The notes under the pieces were generated by a model. The model saw only the letters and a list, made by a program, of their open reading frames with translations, was not told the DNA's origin and ran no database searches. A DNA stretch of 64,000 bases from assembly GCA_035235625.1 (NCBI GenBank), contig CP141140.1:25688685-25752684 (forward strand). Reading direction: 5' to 3'. This DNA is from Saururus chinensis. Lineage: Eukaryota > Streptophyta > Magnoliopsida > Piperales > Saururaceae. The position numbers and the translations under genes are program-made. Positions 1 through 13,000 of this stretch are shown piece by piece. How positions within the stretch are numbered: position 1 is the stretch's first letter; the number at the start of each line of letters is the position of its first letter.

Positions 1-1404
1 CTTTAATTTATGTACTACCAATTTTGGGATAGGAACCGATGCCATTTTTTTATTCCAGATCATCACGTTTGTGGTTATATGCATTTCTTTGGGAAGATTA
101 AATGAGTTCAGCAATAATTTTGTCGTTGAAAATATAGTGCAAGTGATGATATCAGAAGGCCATATCTGCGGGAAATAGCGAGTCAACAGGCCACTTGGCC
201 GCAGTCAGTAAAATTTATAATTAACCATGCTATTAGACATTTACACTAAAATTAAACTTGCCTCACAGAATTTCATTTAATTTCATGCATATAAGCAATG
301 CCTTACAATAATTTTTATGTAACTTTGTTGGTTCAGCTGCACACCTATTTAATTTTTAAAATAAATTAAAACCAAAATTAATTTATCTTAGAAAACCAAC
401 AAAAGATTTTTGATATGGGATGTAGACAGTAAATTTATTGCGTTAAATAATACTTTCTAGTCTCTCCGCCTCACATTTATATCCCAAATTGGAAATTCAA
501 AATAAACCATTAATGTAGGACCACTAAGTATGACTCCTTGATTACTTAATTGATTTTCGGAGTCAACTCGCCAACTATCTTCTACCTCAACTAACTCTAT
601 TCAATCATTCTCCATACAATTATTTTCATTAGAACTTGTCATATTTATACTTTATAAATAGAATTAATCACTAATTCATGACAATTATTGCCCCTTTATT
701 AAAATTAAAATTTCAATTCAGGTGTTTTATTTATTACATTATTAGCAGTTCACTAATGACAACAAAAAGACATCCTAATATGGGTCATTTTAGTCTATTC
801 ATTAAGTAAAGTGATATTTCGAGAAACAAGTTACAACAAAATCCCCCCTTAACTCTAATTTAGGGCGTGAGTTCTTTTCAAGAACTCCTATGCCTGAGCA
901 TATTCCTCTACTTTTATTGCCTTAATTCTCATAGTAGACTCACCAATCCTTGTATCATATTATAGGTCAATTAGTCTTTAATTTTTGTATGAAAGTTATT
1001 TCTAAGTTACCTAGCAACCGCCTTGCTAGTTTACCTCCTAAAATCATATCTATGGAGCAACATGCTTTTCTAAAACATAGAGCTAATATTGATAGCATTC
1101 TTCTAGAACCATAAATGACTTGGGAGTTAAACAAAGGTGAAGGAGATAATATTAAGGCATATGATAGATTGGATTAGAAGTTTTCTTTATAATGTTCTAT
1201 CAAAGTTTGGTCTCTCTGGTAACCCTTAACTTCTCTTTTCATTATCTATATGATTTCTCCATTTTAAATTTGACCAACCTCATCACCAACATGCCAGTCA
1301 CATGTCAATGGGTAGCGATGAAGAGTAATCCCTCCATTGACACATCCAAGGCACGTCAATGGTCTAGCAGCTTTTTCACCCCACTGGTAGAGGCACCGAA
1401 CTCT
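1..1404. other. AT-rich region without a recognisable gene
   Basis: I see no coding sequence with family resemblance here. The only open frame of note (1192-1416, 74 codons) has no recognisable motif and runs into the repeat that begins near 1405. The segment is A/T-rich with scattered homopolymer runs, as in decayed intergenic plant DNA. Confidence 0.6.
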
Positions 1405-3297
1405 TTACTACAATAAAACTGACTATTAGCGACATATTTATTAATGACACATACAAAAGCATCACTAAAAACTACTAATTGCGACATATATAAAATTTAT
1501 GCAAAAAAATTCACTATTAGCAACGTAAAATCATATGCATCACTAATAACCACGCATTAGCGACGCTTAGCTTAAAGCATCGCTAATAAGCATTGCTAAT
1601 AGTCACACTATTAGCGATACTTACACTGCATGTCGCTAAAAGGTGTATATTTCTAAAAAAAATATAACTATTGGCGACACTTTTTCTTAAGCGTCGTTAA
1701 TACGTATACTATTAGCAACGCTTAATAAAAGTGATACTAATAGTAATAAATTTTAAATAAAATAATAATAATTTATAACTATTAGTGACGCCTGTAAATA
1801 TGCGTAGCAAATAGTATTGCTAATAGCGACGCTTGTCTACAAATGTCGCTATTAGCTTTATTAATTAGTTTTATTTAATAAATAATTATATAATAAATAA
1901 ATATTAAACAAAAGAAAAAATAAACTTCTTAAATATATTAATTCTATACTATTTGTATATATAATAAATAAATATTAAATTTTTAATAAAATATAATTTT
2001 AATAATAGAGGGTAGAGAGAGAGGGTGAGGAGAGAGAGAAAGAGGGGAGACAGGATAGAGAGAGAAGAGAGAGAGAGAGCAAAGAGAGAGGGAAGGTGGG
2101 AGAGAAGAGAGGGAGAGAGAGAGAGGAATGAGAGAATAGAGAGAGTGAGAGAAGAGAGGGAGAGAGAGAGAGGAATGAGAGAATAGAGAGAGTGAGAGAA
2201 GAAAGGGAGAGAGAGAGGGGAGGGAGAGAGAGAGGAATGAGAGAATAGAGAGAGTGAGAGAAGAAAGGGAGAGAGAGAGGGGAGGGAGAGAGAGGAATGA
2301 AAGAATAGAGAGAGTGAGAGAAGAGGGGAGAGAGGGTAGAGAGAGAAAGGGGGAGAGAGAGAAAGAGGGGAGAGAGAGAGAGAGTGAGGAGAGAGAGATA
2401 TTTTACTTATAAATTATTTTTTTAAAATTAATAAAACATAATAGTAGTGACACATACTTTGAAATGTCGCTACTACCTTAACCATATGCGTCGCTACTAC
2501 AAAAAATTTTAAAAAAAATTAAATAAAAGACAGAGAGGGGGAGGGAGAGAGGGGAGAGAGAGGGGAGAGAGAGAGGGAGGGAGATAGAGAGGGGGGAGAG
2601 AGGGTGGAGAGAGAGGGAAGGTGGGAGAGAAGAGGGATAGAGGAGAGGGAAAGAGGGGAGAGAAAAGAGAGGAGAGATGAGAGAGAAAGAAGAGGGGAGA
2701 GAGGGTAGAGAGAGAGAATAGAGAAAATGTGGAAGAGAGAGTGAGTATAGAGAGAGAGTGAGTGAGAAGAGAGAGAAAGATATTTTAATTATAAATTATT
2801 TTAAAAAAAATTAAAAAGAAATAGTAGTGACATACTTTGAAGCGTCACTACTACTTGGCCATATGCGTCACTACTACAAACTTAAAAAAAAACATTAAAC
2901 AAAATAGAGAGGGAGGGGCAGGGAGGAGAGAGAGGAGAGAGAGGAGGGGGAGAGAGAGATGAGGGGATAGATGGTAGAGAGAGAGTGAATAGAGAGAGAT
3001 TGAGAAGAGAAAGAAAGATATTTTAATTATAAATTATTTTAAAAAAATTAATAAATTAAAAAAATAAGAGTATGCATCGCTACTACAAACTTAAAAAACA
3101 TTAAACAAAATAGAGAATGAGGGGGAGGGAGGAGAAAGAGATGAGGGGAGAGAGGGTAGAGAGAGAGAAGAGAGAAAGTGAGGAAGAGAGAGATTGAGAA
3201 GAGAAAGAAAGATATTTTAATTATGAATTATTTTAAAAAAATTAATAAATTAAAAAGATATGAGTAGCGATGCATACTTTGAAGGTGACGCTAGTCG
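1405..3297. mobile_element. CACTA-like repeat region (tagcgacg arrays)
   Basis: The left edge near 1406 reads tactacaataaaa, close to the CACTACAAGAAAA terminus of CACTA (En/Spm) transposons. It is followed at once by many copies of short motifs such as attagcgacgctt and their complements, the usual subterminal-repeat style of these elements. From about 2000 the motif alternates with long GA tracts. Four related AT-rich spacers, each starting gatatttta and usually carrying tagtgacac or gtcgctac motifs, begin near 2397, 2777, 3018 and 3210, so this part is a degenerate tandem array. No transposase is encoded. The right edge is cut off sharply where gypsy coding sequence begins near 3298. The family is assigned from terminus and repeat style only. 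Confidence 0.55.
2007..3210. repeat. GA-rich purine tracts in a tandem array
   Basis: Four blocks (about 2007-2397, 2529-2778, 2900-3018 and 3108-3210) consist almost entirely of A and G on the plus strand, with internal repetition of the form gagagaatagagagagtgag. They are separated by AT-rich spacers that resemble each other. No coding function is apparent. Confidence 0.8.
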
Positions 3298-3867
3298 ATA
3301 TGTGTCAATCTGTGGATAAGATTCAATTTATTCAGGAGCAATTGCAGATAGCTCAAAGTCAGTAAAAGAGTTATGTTGATAAACGACAGAGAGATCTAAA
3401 ATTCTAAGTTGGCGACAATGTTTTCTTAAAAATCTCACATTCTTGGGGAATCATGCAATTTTGTAAAGGAGGAAAGTTATCTCCAAGGTTCAATGGACCT
3501 TTTGAAGTTCTTGAGAGGATTGGAGCAGTGGAGTATCGAGTAGCCCTACCTCCACAGCTAGCTAACATCCACAATGTGTTCTATATTTTTCTTCTATGAA
3601 ACTATTAGCCGGATCCCTCCCATGTTCTTGTTTTTTAGCCATTGGAGCAAAGCAGTGATCTTTCATACATTAAGACGTCATTGCAAATCCTACACAAGAA
3701 GGAGAAGAATCTTAGAAAAAAGGCAATTTTGTTGGTGTAAGTCCTTTGTCGGAACCACAACATAGAAGAGGCAATGTGGGAGAGCGAGAATTAAGTCAAG
3801 GAGAAGTACCATTACCTATTCATTGCCGGCCATTAGCAAATTTTGAGGACAAAATTCTTATAAGGTG
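3298..3867 (+). pseudogene. Ty3/gypsy polyprotein, integrase C-terminal end
   Basis: In the plus-strand frame used from about 3300, the translation matches the end of Ty3/gypsy integrase. It shows a piece like QKSYVDKRQRDLKF, then VGDNVFLKIS, then GKLSPRFNGPFEVLERIG, YRVALPPQLANIHNVFY and PDPSHVLVF. These correspond to the conserved GD.V.LK and GPF.I.....G..AYRLALP motifs. Several in-frame stops interrupt it (after LKF, after IFLL, and later), so it cannot be translated. Integrase core, RNase H, RT and gag are all missing upstream, where CACTA-like repeats begin abruptly. Downstream it runs into an LTR start at 3868, as expected for the 3' end of an element. Confidence 0.85.
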
Positions 3868-5300
3868 TGTAAGATATAAGATCTTCTAATTTATTACCTT
3901 TTTTGTTTCCGTAAAATTATTTGTTTTAGTTTGGTTTGATTTTCTTGGGATAATGGGTGAGTATAGTTATAAATTTCTAAAGGTTTGTTTTTATTTTTAT
4001 TTAGAATATTAGCATCAAACTTGATTTACCAAATTTTTTTCTATTTAAGGGCATTTTTCTCTTTTTTACTTGATTAAAGAAGCGAGCCCCACCGTAAGAC
4101 CCACGTCTATATCAGATGGTGTGTTACCCTTTTCAGCCGCCAACTTTTTATTAATTTGTCTAAATAGGCTTGGGGGCGACTAAATTCATTTGTAGAATCA
4201 AATGTGCCGTTAAATGGTCACTTAGGGTCTATTCATGTATTTTCAAGCCGAATAATTTAATCCTCAACCCACAAGCCACTTACTATAAAATGAAAACTTT
4301 AGCTTATTTTGAAATGGGGAAGGGCTGAGATAAGGAGGGAGACTAAATTCTATCTCCATTTTCTAAAGGAGAAACCCTTATTAAGGTAATATTTTTTCCT
4401 AATCACTGAATCCCTTTAATTTTAGTCTTAAACATCTCATTCTTTACTTCTCTAATTTAGATTCTTAGTTTCTTTCCATCAAGATTATATTTTTAATTCT
4501 GATTTAGAAATCTAATATATGTTATTTTTATTTTTAACCTAAAGAAGTTTTAAATCTATCATTTTTATGTTGATTTGAGTCTGTTAGATAGGTTTTTATT
4601 AGGACTTTTTTGTAGGATTTCTTGATGTTGGAGTTCGTTCAAATCATTCACAAGTTGAATAGAGGTAAGAAGTGTTCATTTTAGGTGGTTTTCTTGATTA
4701 TAATATCATGATTGTGTGTTTATTTAAACTTTTGAAACATCTTGGTGGGTCAAAATGATTCCTCAAAACTATAAAATTTATTATTATTTTTATATGTTTA
4801 AGTACAAAAAATGTTAAATTCATCATGTTTTAAGCTTAGGTATTAATTACAAAATATTTTATGATGTTTTGGAAATTTATATAGAATTTTTAAATAATTT
4901 TGGTTCAGATTTAAGAGGAAGAAGACGAACTAAAAAGATGAACTGTTTTAACTTCCCATTTGAATGAGTTGTTTAGCCATTCATGCAACCATACAGAAAA
5001 TTGAAATTTACGTGTTGTTGTTCGAATGACATGAATGAGTGTTTAAATGGCTATAAAGTAATTTTGGTACATATGAATGGCCTGAACGGGTGTTTGAACG
5101 ACTACAAAATAATTTTGGTATATATATTTTGGTGAATTTTGATCGTTTCTTTATTTTTCTCATGATTTTAATATATTATGGTCATGAGGTTCTACAAATA
5201 CTTACACATATCATGTTAATTTTAAATAGATCATACTATTGATATTTTAGCTTAATTAAAAATAACAACTCAATTCAATTTCAAAATTGAAATTTCAAAC
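3868..5300 (+). mobile_element. 3' LTR of the gypsy fragment (end uncertain)
   Basis: Directly after the polyprotein remnant the sequence reads tgtaagatataag, matching in style the starts of the better-defined LTRs at 38682 (tgtaagaac) and 51485 (minus strand, tgtgagattt). It shares landmarks with the 38682 LTR: a gccccaccg block (4085), an actataaaa TATA-like site (4285), an ...aaggtaa block after it, and a run of 'aatgagtg/gaacg' phrases (4960-5100) corresponding to the gaacggcc phrases at 39790-39950. I could not find the CA end, so the right border is approximate. Confidence 0.55.
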
Positions 5301-7005
5301 TTAAACTTAAACACTCTAAAGTTTAACAATACTTGAGTCGTTAACACTTCTACTTAAGAATATAAAAAAACATCTATAAAAAAGAAAAATTCACCATACA
5401 CAAAGTTCGCTTGAGAATTAATTTTCTCATGCGCACGTTTCAACCACATCCACATAAGATGTGTACATTAAATGTGGGGTCCCTAAGATAGAATCTCACA
5501 TGGAGAAATTATTGTCACACTCCAAGTTAATTTTGATCCTTGTATTACGTGCTTTGTTGGAAAAAACACTTTTTTTTATAACTTAAAAAAAGAACCGTCA
5601 CAGCCTGGAAGGAATGCGCACGAAATATCAATATTAAAAGCACATCCACCGACCCACGTGTATAAAACTTTGTTATCGAAAGAAATGAAAAAATATATAA
5701 AATATGTGATCAACTGGAGCAACTCGATTCCCAATTTTGAGCCCATGTGACACAAGGCTCAGATATTAATGCCTTCCTTATATTATGATTATTTGTGTTG
5801 CTAATTTAAAAATAATAAAAGAAACGAAATATATTAAACGAAACTACGCACTTAGAATCATGCCTAAGCATATGTATCGAGTGCTCAAGGCTGCATGATT
5901 TTGATCGCACTATGCCTCTATTAAAAGGCATGAGAATTTTTTATGACTACAAGAGTGTTAAACTATCAGATAGTGATATAAAGAACAAAAAATTTTAATT
6001 AGGTTTTAGTTAGAATACACATATGAGTCTCACACAAAGTTAACTTGGGCCATTTATAATGTCTAGTATAAACTCAGTTAAAAAAGTTTTTGTAGGTAAA
6101 TTCATTAGGTTGTTATCATTTTCCGATAAACGATGGCGCATATTTAAAATATATGCTCTTACTCACATTCGCTACGTTAAAAATTAAATGCGGGTCATAA
6201 TAAATTTAATGACTCAAACTACCAAAAGTTTCTTATAAGCCATATCTTCTTACTTAGCCCAAAAAATCCGCACCTTCGAATAAGAAAAAAGATAATGACA
6301 TATCTTATTGGACACACGGTCCACGTTTATATTTAATAATTTGTATATTTTATTATGCAAAAACTAGCCTGTGGTTAAGAAGAAAAAAACCGTATCTGCC
6401 CAGAATGGAGGAACACTGAACAACAATATTATAAGCATGCACACGTGACACAATGCTCATATGCCAACGCCTCTCTTGAATTTAAAATATTGCACACGTG
6501 ATGGGCAACAGAACTTATTTAAAATATACACTATAGCTTATATTAAATATCTCCAAAATTCAATACGATCCATCACAAATCCGATGGCACAAGCTACCAA
6601 AAGTTTGCTAGTAGAAAAGGAGTCTTTTCTTCCACCAAATAAAAAATAAATTTTTTTTTTGGCTAAAAGAGGGTTATATTAGTCTTAGATGGGATACAAC
6701 ACGAAAGTCCCGCCAACTCTATTGATTATTTGCATCCTAGGGGACTGATTAGTATACTCCTTTAAGAATATTAATTAAAAGTAAGGAATCTTCTTGGACA
6801 ATGAAGTGGGAGATCTTCACCCCGAGGCTAACCTGATCCCTTCTTAATGTGCATACAGTTCACATTCTATTTGATTAATTGCATATCTTGCTATGAGAAA
6901 ACTAGACAACGCAATGCAGGTTAGTGCCCAATAGTGTGAACTGGGTTGCGACATTCATTATGTAGTACTAGTTAATGTTGACAATGGATATGAGTACAAA
7001 TGTCA
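5301..7005. other. AT-rich region with a diverged duplication
   Basis: No gene is recognised. Two stretches resemble each other: about 5590-5790 and about 6385-6490. Both pass from accgt(c/a)...tgg...gga to ...aatatt(a)..aagca and then ...gtgacacaa(g/t)gctca.at. A later pair of phrases (aaactaccaaaagttt near 6217 and aagctaccaaaagttt near 6591) suggests the similarity continues with indels. The open frame 6461-6649 lies in the second copy and shows no motif. Confidence 0.4.
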
Positions 7006-7115
7006 AAGAAGATTTTGCCAAAATATCCTTAGGATACAATATAGTACACAAAAAATCTCTTCTTCTCACCTAATACACAAAATAAGCCTATACGTATGTA
7101 AACATCCACACATGT

Positions 7116-8681
7116 TGTAGCGACCCAGCTTAACCGGGGTTCCGAAAATTTAGAATTACAAAATTTTCATCCTTAAACAATAAAGCATCTTCTATGTATG
7201 AGAGCTGTAACGTTTCTCTACTTCTCCATCACATGTAAGCCAAAATAAAATCTATATTAATTTATAACTAATTTGGAATGGGCCAACGTTGTTACATCAT
7301 TAGTTACCTATGTACATACTAAATGATATTTATGATGTTATTCTAATATATTTGGATCCGAACATAGTTCTGCCAAACGGCTAATACATACATCAGTTAG
7401 CATAAAATCATATATCATAATACTTATAATCCGATAAAAACATTCAGAGTCAGAAGAAAATATCATAACTTATTAGAGTCAAATAGAAGTCATATCATAA
7501 TAGATTGAATCATATCAAATCAAAATAAATCGAATAAGAGCCAAGCATATCAGAACACATCGGTCCAAGTAAAGCATATAACTTATTTAACATCTAAAGT
7601 TAACTACTTAAGATATACATATAGTTATTTAAACATGTATTAAAATCAGAACGTAAAAAATGCTTACACCCCTGAGGTTTCCAGAAGTATTAGTGTCTAG
7701 CATTGCTCCTTCCTTTAGGGCATCCTCTCCTTCATGTCTCGTGACATTGGGCAGAGCCTCGTTTTGCTCCAAAACATTTCTTCCTTTCTCACCCAAAAAT
7801 GGAGGACAAAACCTCCCCTTACTCAGAAATGTGTCTTTCTTTCCACACCCTTAAGAGGATGACATAATCCTCCCTAACTTGGAGATGCTTCTCTCTCTAC
7901 TTACCCGAAGGTGGTGAACAGAACCTCTCATTACCCGAGATACATCTCTTTTTACGACCCAATGGAGGAGGACAGAGCCTCTTCTTTCTCCGTGCCGTTT
8001 TTCCCTTCTAAAGTGCTAACTCAAGAAATGGACTTTTTCATTGCATAGAACACCCTCAATTTAGTCAAAAATGCATTTTGAACGGACTAAATCAGACTTA
8101 GAATGACCACAAATAGAGAGAATTTAAGTCTAGCTCTCCAAAAAACCCTCACCTCTTTATATAGGCCACGATGCTGCCAAACGGCGACACTGCACCGCCT
8201 TTTCGGCAGCGCAGTGATGCACTTGCTCGCAAATGCATGCCACAGGAGCACACATTGTGATGTGTGGGCCTACCATGTATTGCGCACACTTGTCACACAT
8301 TGCACGGTCACATCGCATATGTGTCACGTCTTTTTTTTCAATCTTATCTTCAAATTACCTATATCTTTCAACCCCGGACTTGGATTTACGCGTTCTTAGT
8401 ACTGTTGAGTTTATATTGATGAGCCCTACAAAACTAAACCACTCTAGGTAGGTTATCCCACTCATTTCAAGTGGGTTCTACCTATAAGACACGCTTTCTA
8501 AGGAAGTAACTTTAAGTCACAACCTCCACTTCTCATGTTCCTTGACTCGTTAGGCTCATTTCTTCAAACTCTATTAACATAAAGTAGTTTCACTCCTCAA
8601 TTTTGATAATCTCACTCCAACAATTAATAATTATTCTCAACCTCTTACGTTCAATGAAATCAGAAAATGGGGTTTTAGACA
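7116..8681 (-). mobile_element. LTR (family A, copy 1) inside the MULE left arm
   Basis: The segment starts tgtagcgaccc and ends ggggttttagaca. It is related along its length to the segments at 13001-14952, 61223-62323 and 62324-64000. Shared landmarks include ggatccgaacatagttctgc, cataaaatcatatat, repeated 'cagagcctc' blocks, gaacggactaaatcag and tgatgagccct. The long inverted arm of the surrounding element reads continuously if this segment is removed (cacacatgt / cataaattgtc), which shows it is an insertion. The 5 bp target duplication is not clean. The minus strand is taken as sense because a TATA-like site lies on it. No internal retroelement region is present, so it is a solo LTR or LTR fragment. 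Confidence 0.75.
8156..8164 (-). promoter_or_regulatory. TATA-like box of the family A LTR
   Basis: On the minus strand the sequence reads CTATATAAA inside the LTR. A related copy at 63880-63900 carries TTATATAAC at the equivalent place, which supports minus as the sense strand for both. Confidence 0.4.
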
Positions 8682-10343
8682 TTGGCATAAATTGTCGATA
8701 ATACCATCTTTTCTTTTTCTTCCTTACTTCACCAAACCACTGTTTTTCATTTCTAACAGCTCTAACTTCGACTCTGCCTCAACCACCTCCACCATCGATT
8801 ATCGCCTTGGCCACCAACTCCGTCTTCTTTGCCACTGGTTCCGCTTTGTTCAACCTCAACTTCACTTCATCCTCCACCATCGCTTTCTCCTCCCCTCATC
8901 TGCCACCACCTTCTCCTCTCCTTTCCTCTTGTTCTCCCCCTCTTCCTCCTCCCTCCCTCCCACCTCTACTCTTTTCACTCTCCTCACCTCCTCTCTATCC
9001 TCCTCCTATTTCCTCCTCAGTCACCCCCTCTTCCTCTCTACTAGAATCTAACAAGATCAGTCACAAACTAGCCGATAGAGCTATTAAGAATTCATTTTTT
9101 TCTCTACAAAATTAAAACTAAAAAATGAACTCATAAACATGTTAAACTACTTAAAACACATAGTGGGTTTTATTTTTACTTGATTCTGAGTTTTATTTAA
9201 CACTTAACAAAACCTCATACTAACAGTTGATAGTTGATAGTTGATAGTCGACAGTCAACAATTAGATTTATTGCTATAAAGGGGATATAAGATAACATTA
9301 TGAGTAAAAATATCTCTCTAATTATTTAAAATAAATTATCTTAACAAACTAAATCAATAAAATAAAATATAAAAATAAATTTTGGAACACACGACTTTTA
9401 ACTGTTGAATGTCCTTATTGTCGACTATCACACATTAGTAAAAGGTTATTGGTGCAAGAGAAGAAGATTCTTATTAACAGTGCATGATAAGGAGGTGGTC
9501 TCTCGTCTCTGGCACCAGACGTTATGATAGTCGACCATTGCATGTTTAAAATTTGCCTTATTTTTTATTTTAGCTATTCAATATGTTAAGATAGATCATT
9601 GTAAATATTTAGGGAGATATTATCACTCATAATATTATCTTATATCCTCTTTATTGTAATAAATATGATTATCGACAGTCGATTGTCACCATGAGGTTTT
9701 GCTTAGAGTTAAAAAAAAGTTCATAATCAAGTAAAAATAAAACTCACTCTTAGTTTTGAGTAGTTTAACATGTTTATGAGTTTATTTTTAAGATTTCAAC
9801 TTGCAAAGAAAATAATAAATTCTTAATAACTCCGCCGGCTAGTTTGCAACTGGTATTGTCAAATTCCAGTAGAGAGGATGAAGAGGTGACTGAGGAGGAT
9901 AGATAGGAGGGGAGTAGGATGAGAGAGATAAGAGGAGAGGAGGAAGGGAGGGGGAGGGGAGGAGGAAGGGAAGAGGAGGAAGTGGTGGCAGAGGGAGGAG
10001 GAGAAGGTGACAGTGGAGGAGGAGGTGAAGACGAAGTTGAATGAAATGGAATTGATGTCGAAGATGACAAAGTTGGTGGCAGTCGATGACAAAGGTGGCG
10101 AAGGTGGAGCTAGTGGTAGAGACAAGATCAATGGTGGAGTCGAAGTTGGAGCTTCTAGAAATGAAAAGTAGTGGGTTGGTGAGTTATAAGGAAGAGAATG
10201 GAAATGGGGTATTTTAGACAATTTATGCAACATGTGTGAAGGTTTATAGGTGGATAAGGCAATTTTGTGTATTACGTGAGAATATGAGATATTTGTGTAA
10301 TATGTTGCAACCTAGGGCCATTTTGGCAAAGTCCTAAATGCCA

Positions 10344-11973
10344 AACTTAAAGTACTTGACGAATATTTTTACCACATTATACCAATATATCTACTTCATC
10401 AAAAATATTATTATCAAAGATTCATCAATAGGTTTGTCCAAAAATACCATAATTTACTATAAGGTCACAACTATGTAAACATATAGTTCAAAAAGGCACA
10501 TATCTCATAGATTAAATAATATATATGTATTGAAAAAAATTAAATATTTAGTTACTAATTTCTCTAAGCTCACAAGTATGTAAATATATCGTTCAACTAA
10601 AAATTTCTTCCAAGAGCTACAGCTCACTACCACTCTAGGAAGTTGTAGCTAGCCCCGCTCTAGAAAAAGATACAATATAAACATGGAAATCATAAATATT
10701 ACTATATACAACATTTTTATTTATAAAATAAAAATTTTATTTTCATATTAAGTAACTATAATATTTTCACATAGACACAATAAAAAAACATAGATTTTTT
10801 TTTGTTTTTGCCTTTGTTAGAATGACAATCCACAAATTTTTTATAGCATAAATCTGATAGATTAAACACAAATTGTTCTATCTGTAATAGTTCACTATTA
10901 ATTATTCGATTGTGAGTCAACTATTATATGATTGTATAAGTATTGATAACCCTCAATTATCTATAATACTTTTTAAAATTATTTGGCTCATTCTCTACAC
11001 CAAATGTGGTGACTAACACTTTGATGACACAAAATCTTTTTAATCAGTTGATGGTAAAACACTTTATAAGAAACCTTAATTAGTTGATGGCAAAACACTT
11101 TATAAGAAACCTATCACTATCTTCATTGTTCATGCTTATTCTCATATTCATACCAAAAAAATCCTATAAAATAGACAAAAAAAGTTATTTAATGACCAAC
11201 TGGCGCATGTGATATGACATAAATGTGTATTATAGCATTTTGACATGAGAAGGAGTGCCCAAACTTGTAATTCATAATCAAATCTAGTAAATTCTATGGT
11301 AATAAAATCATGAAAATTAGCTCCCAATCCCAAGTAGCTCACTGTGAGGCAAGGCCAAGGCATGAGGCCACACATACGGTTAAGACATCATGGCGTAATG
11401 CAGTAAGATAATCTTAACATTTCCATTTGTCTCACTCTCATTATGCCCTACTTTTTATTGGCTTTGTTCCTCCCTTTAGGAAAAAAGCCATACATATCTT
11501 GAGTTTTTCCAACGTCACTCGCTTGTGGTGTGTTCAATTCAAATTTTAACTCTAAGGAGACTCCCTATCATCCCTGCACCTCCTTAATTTACATATGTAA
11601 CTAACTCTAAGAGAATCTTGATATTTTAACAAAAATCATGACAATTCCAATAGCACTCTATTAGTCATGCTTATTGGGAGTACAATTATGCCTCTAAATA
11701 TTTAGTAACTTTGATTTAGATCAACTCAAGAGATTTGCATCTTTTATTAAGCATATTTATTTTTGTTAAGATTTTAATATTTATATTTTATTAAGAATAT
11801 ATGTTTTGCCCCATTGATCTCAAAGATTTGCGTATTTGCATAGATTTGGTTGGCAAGCAAGAATCTACTTATTGCTATTGATGGTTAAGGGAATCTACCA
11901 ACAATAAGAATCTTACCTTATCCCATCAATGGAAAGTATGATCAACCTCCTTTCCTTTCATGTGGATACACAT
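10344..11973. other. AT-rich region, no gene; short tandem duplication
   Basis: No coding sequence is recognised. A 36 bp unit (agttgatggtaaaacactt...aagaaacct) occurs twice in tandem at about 11046-11117. The open frame 11148-11375 on the minus strand has no family resemblance. Confidence 0.5.
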
Positions 11974-13000
11974 CACACAAAGAAAAGACTATTAGCGACA
12001 TTTATAAACTTCACTAATAGTCCTAACAGTGTCGCTAATAGTTTGCTATTAGCAACTCTCTTTTTTCATCACTAATTATTTTCCTTTTGCGATGCTTTAG
12101 TTAGCATGGCTAATAGTAATTTATTAGTGATGCTTAATGCTAATGTTGCTAATAATTAATTAATAGCGACACTTAATAACATTACTAATATAAAAAATTT
12201 TGAAAAAATAAAAAACTTATTAGTGACGCTTGTATATGCATTCCTAATAATAAAAATAAAAAATATTCGCGACACTTACAAAATCATCACTAATAAGGAA
12301 AAAATACAAAATAATCATTAGCGACACTTTAAAAAGCGTCGCTAATAAAAAATAAATTAAAAAATAATATTGTGTACTAGTAATGTTTTTTAAAGTGTCG
12401 CTAACATGTAAAAAAATTAGAAAATAAAATGTCATTAGCGACACTTTGAAAGTGTCATCACTGACAAGAAAAAAAAATCTGACACGGGATGACTGAGATG
12501 GCGCTAGAGCCCGGGCCTCTCCTCCAGCAAGGGTAAGGGAGGTGCAAAAGCGGAGGAGGGGAGGGGGGAGGGAGACTAGGGAAGGTGGTAGAGGATGGGG
12601 ATGGTGCCGGAATTTGGCAGAGCCGGATCCGGTGCTAGGAGCGGGGTGGGGACAGAAAACAGGGGGTGACCAGGGAGCAGAGAGAGGAGGGGGCACCTGA
12701 TTTTGGCTCCTCAGAGCCCCCTCCTCCAGTTGGACAGAGGGGAGGAGGGGGAGGGAGAAAAACAAGGGAGTTGACTAGGGAGAGGGGGGAGGAGGGGGAG
12801 CCTAATTCCAGCCCCCAAAGCCCCCTCCTCCGGTCAAACAAAGGGGAGGAGGGGGTGGGCGAAAATGATGGGATGAGAGGAAAATAGAGTGAGGGGTTGA
12901 TAGGGGAGAGGGGGAGGAGGAGGAGCCAAATTTCGTCCCCTAGAGAGAAAGAAGAGAGAGAGGGTAGAGAGTGGGAGAGAGAGGGAGTGGAGAGAGAGAG

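Larger units (their letters stand above)
7006..10334. mobile_element. Mutator-like element with long inverted arms
   Basis: The left arm (7006-7115 plus 8682 to about 9430) is the reverse complement, with divergence, of the right arm (about 9535-10334). Matching landmarks include ttttgccaaaat near each end, a cacacatgttgcataaattgtc region, a pyrimidine-rich stretch, and the phrase ggatataagataa(c/t)attatgag. Flanking 9-mers caaatgtca (6997-7005) and taaatgcca (10335-10343) agree at 7 of 9 positions, as expected for an old Mutator-type 9 bp target duplication. The Ser/Leu/Pro-rich open frames (8692-9115 plus, 9774-10233 minus) are mirror images of the same pyrimidine/purine arm, not proteins. 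No transposase is present, so the element is non-autonomous. The left arm is split by an LTR at 7116. Confidence 0.75.

Noticed and set aside
8692..10233. Ser/Leu/Pro-rich open frames on both strands
   Set aside because: They are mirror reads of the pyrimidine/purine block in the inverted arms of the Mutator-like element, with no domain and strong low-complexity bias.
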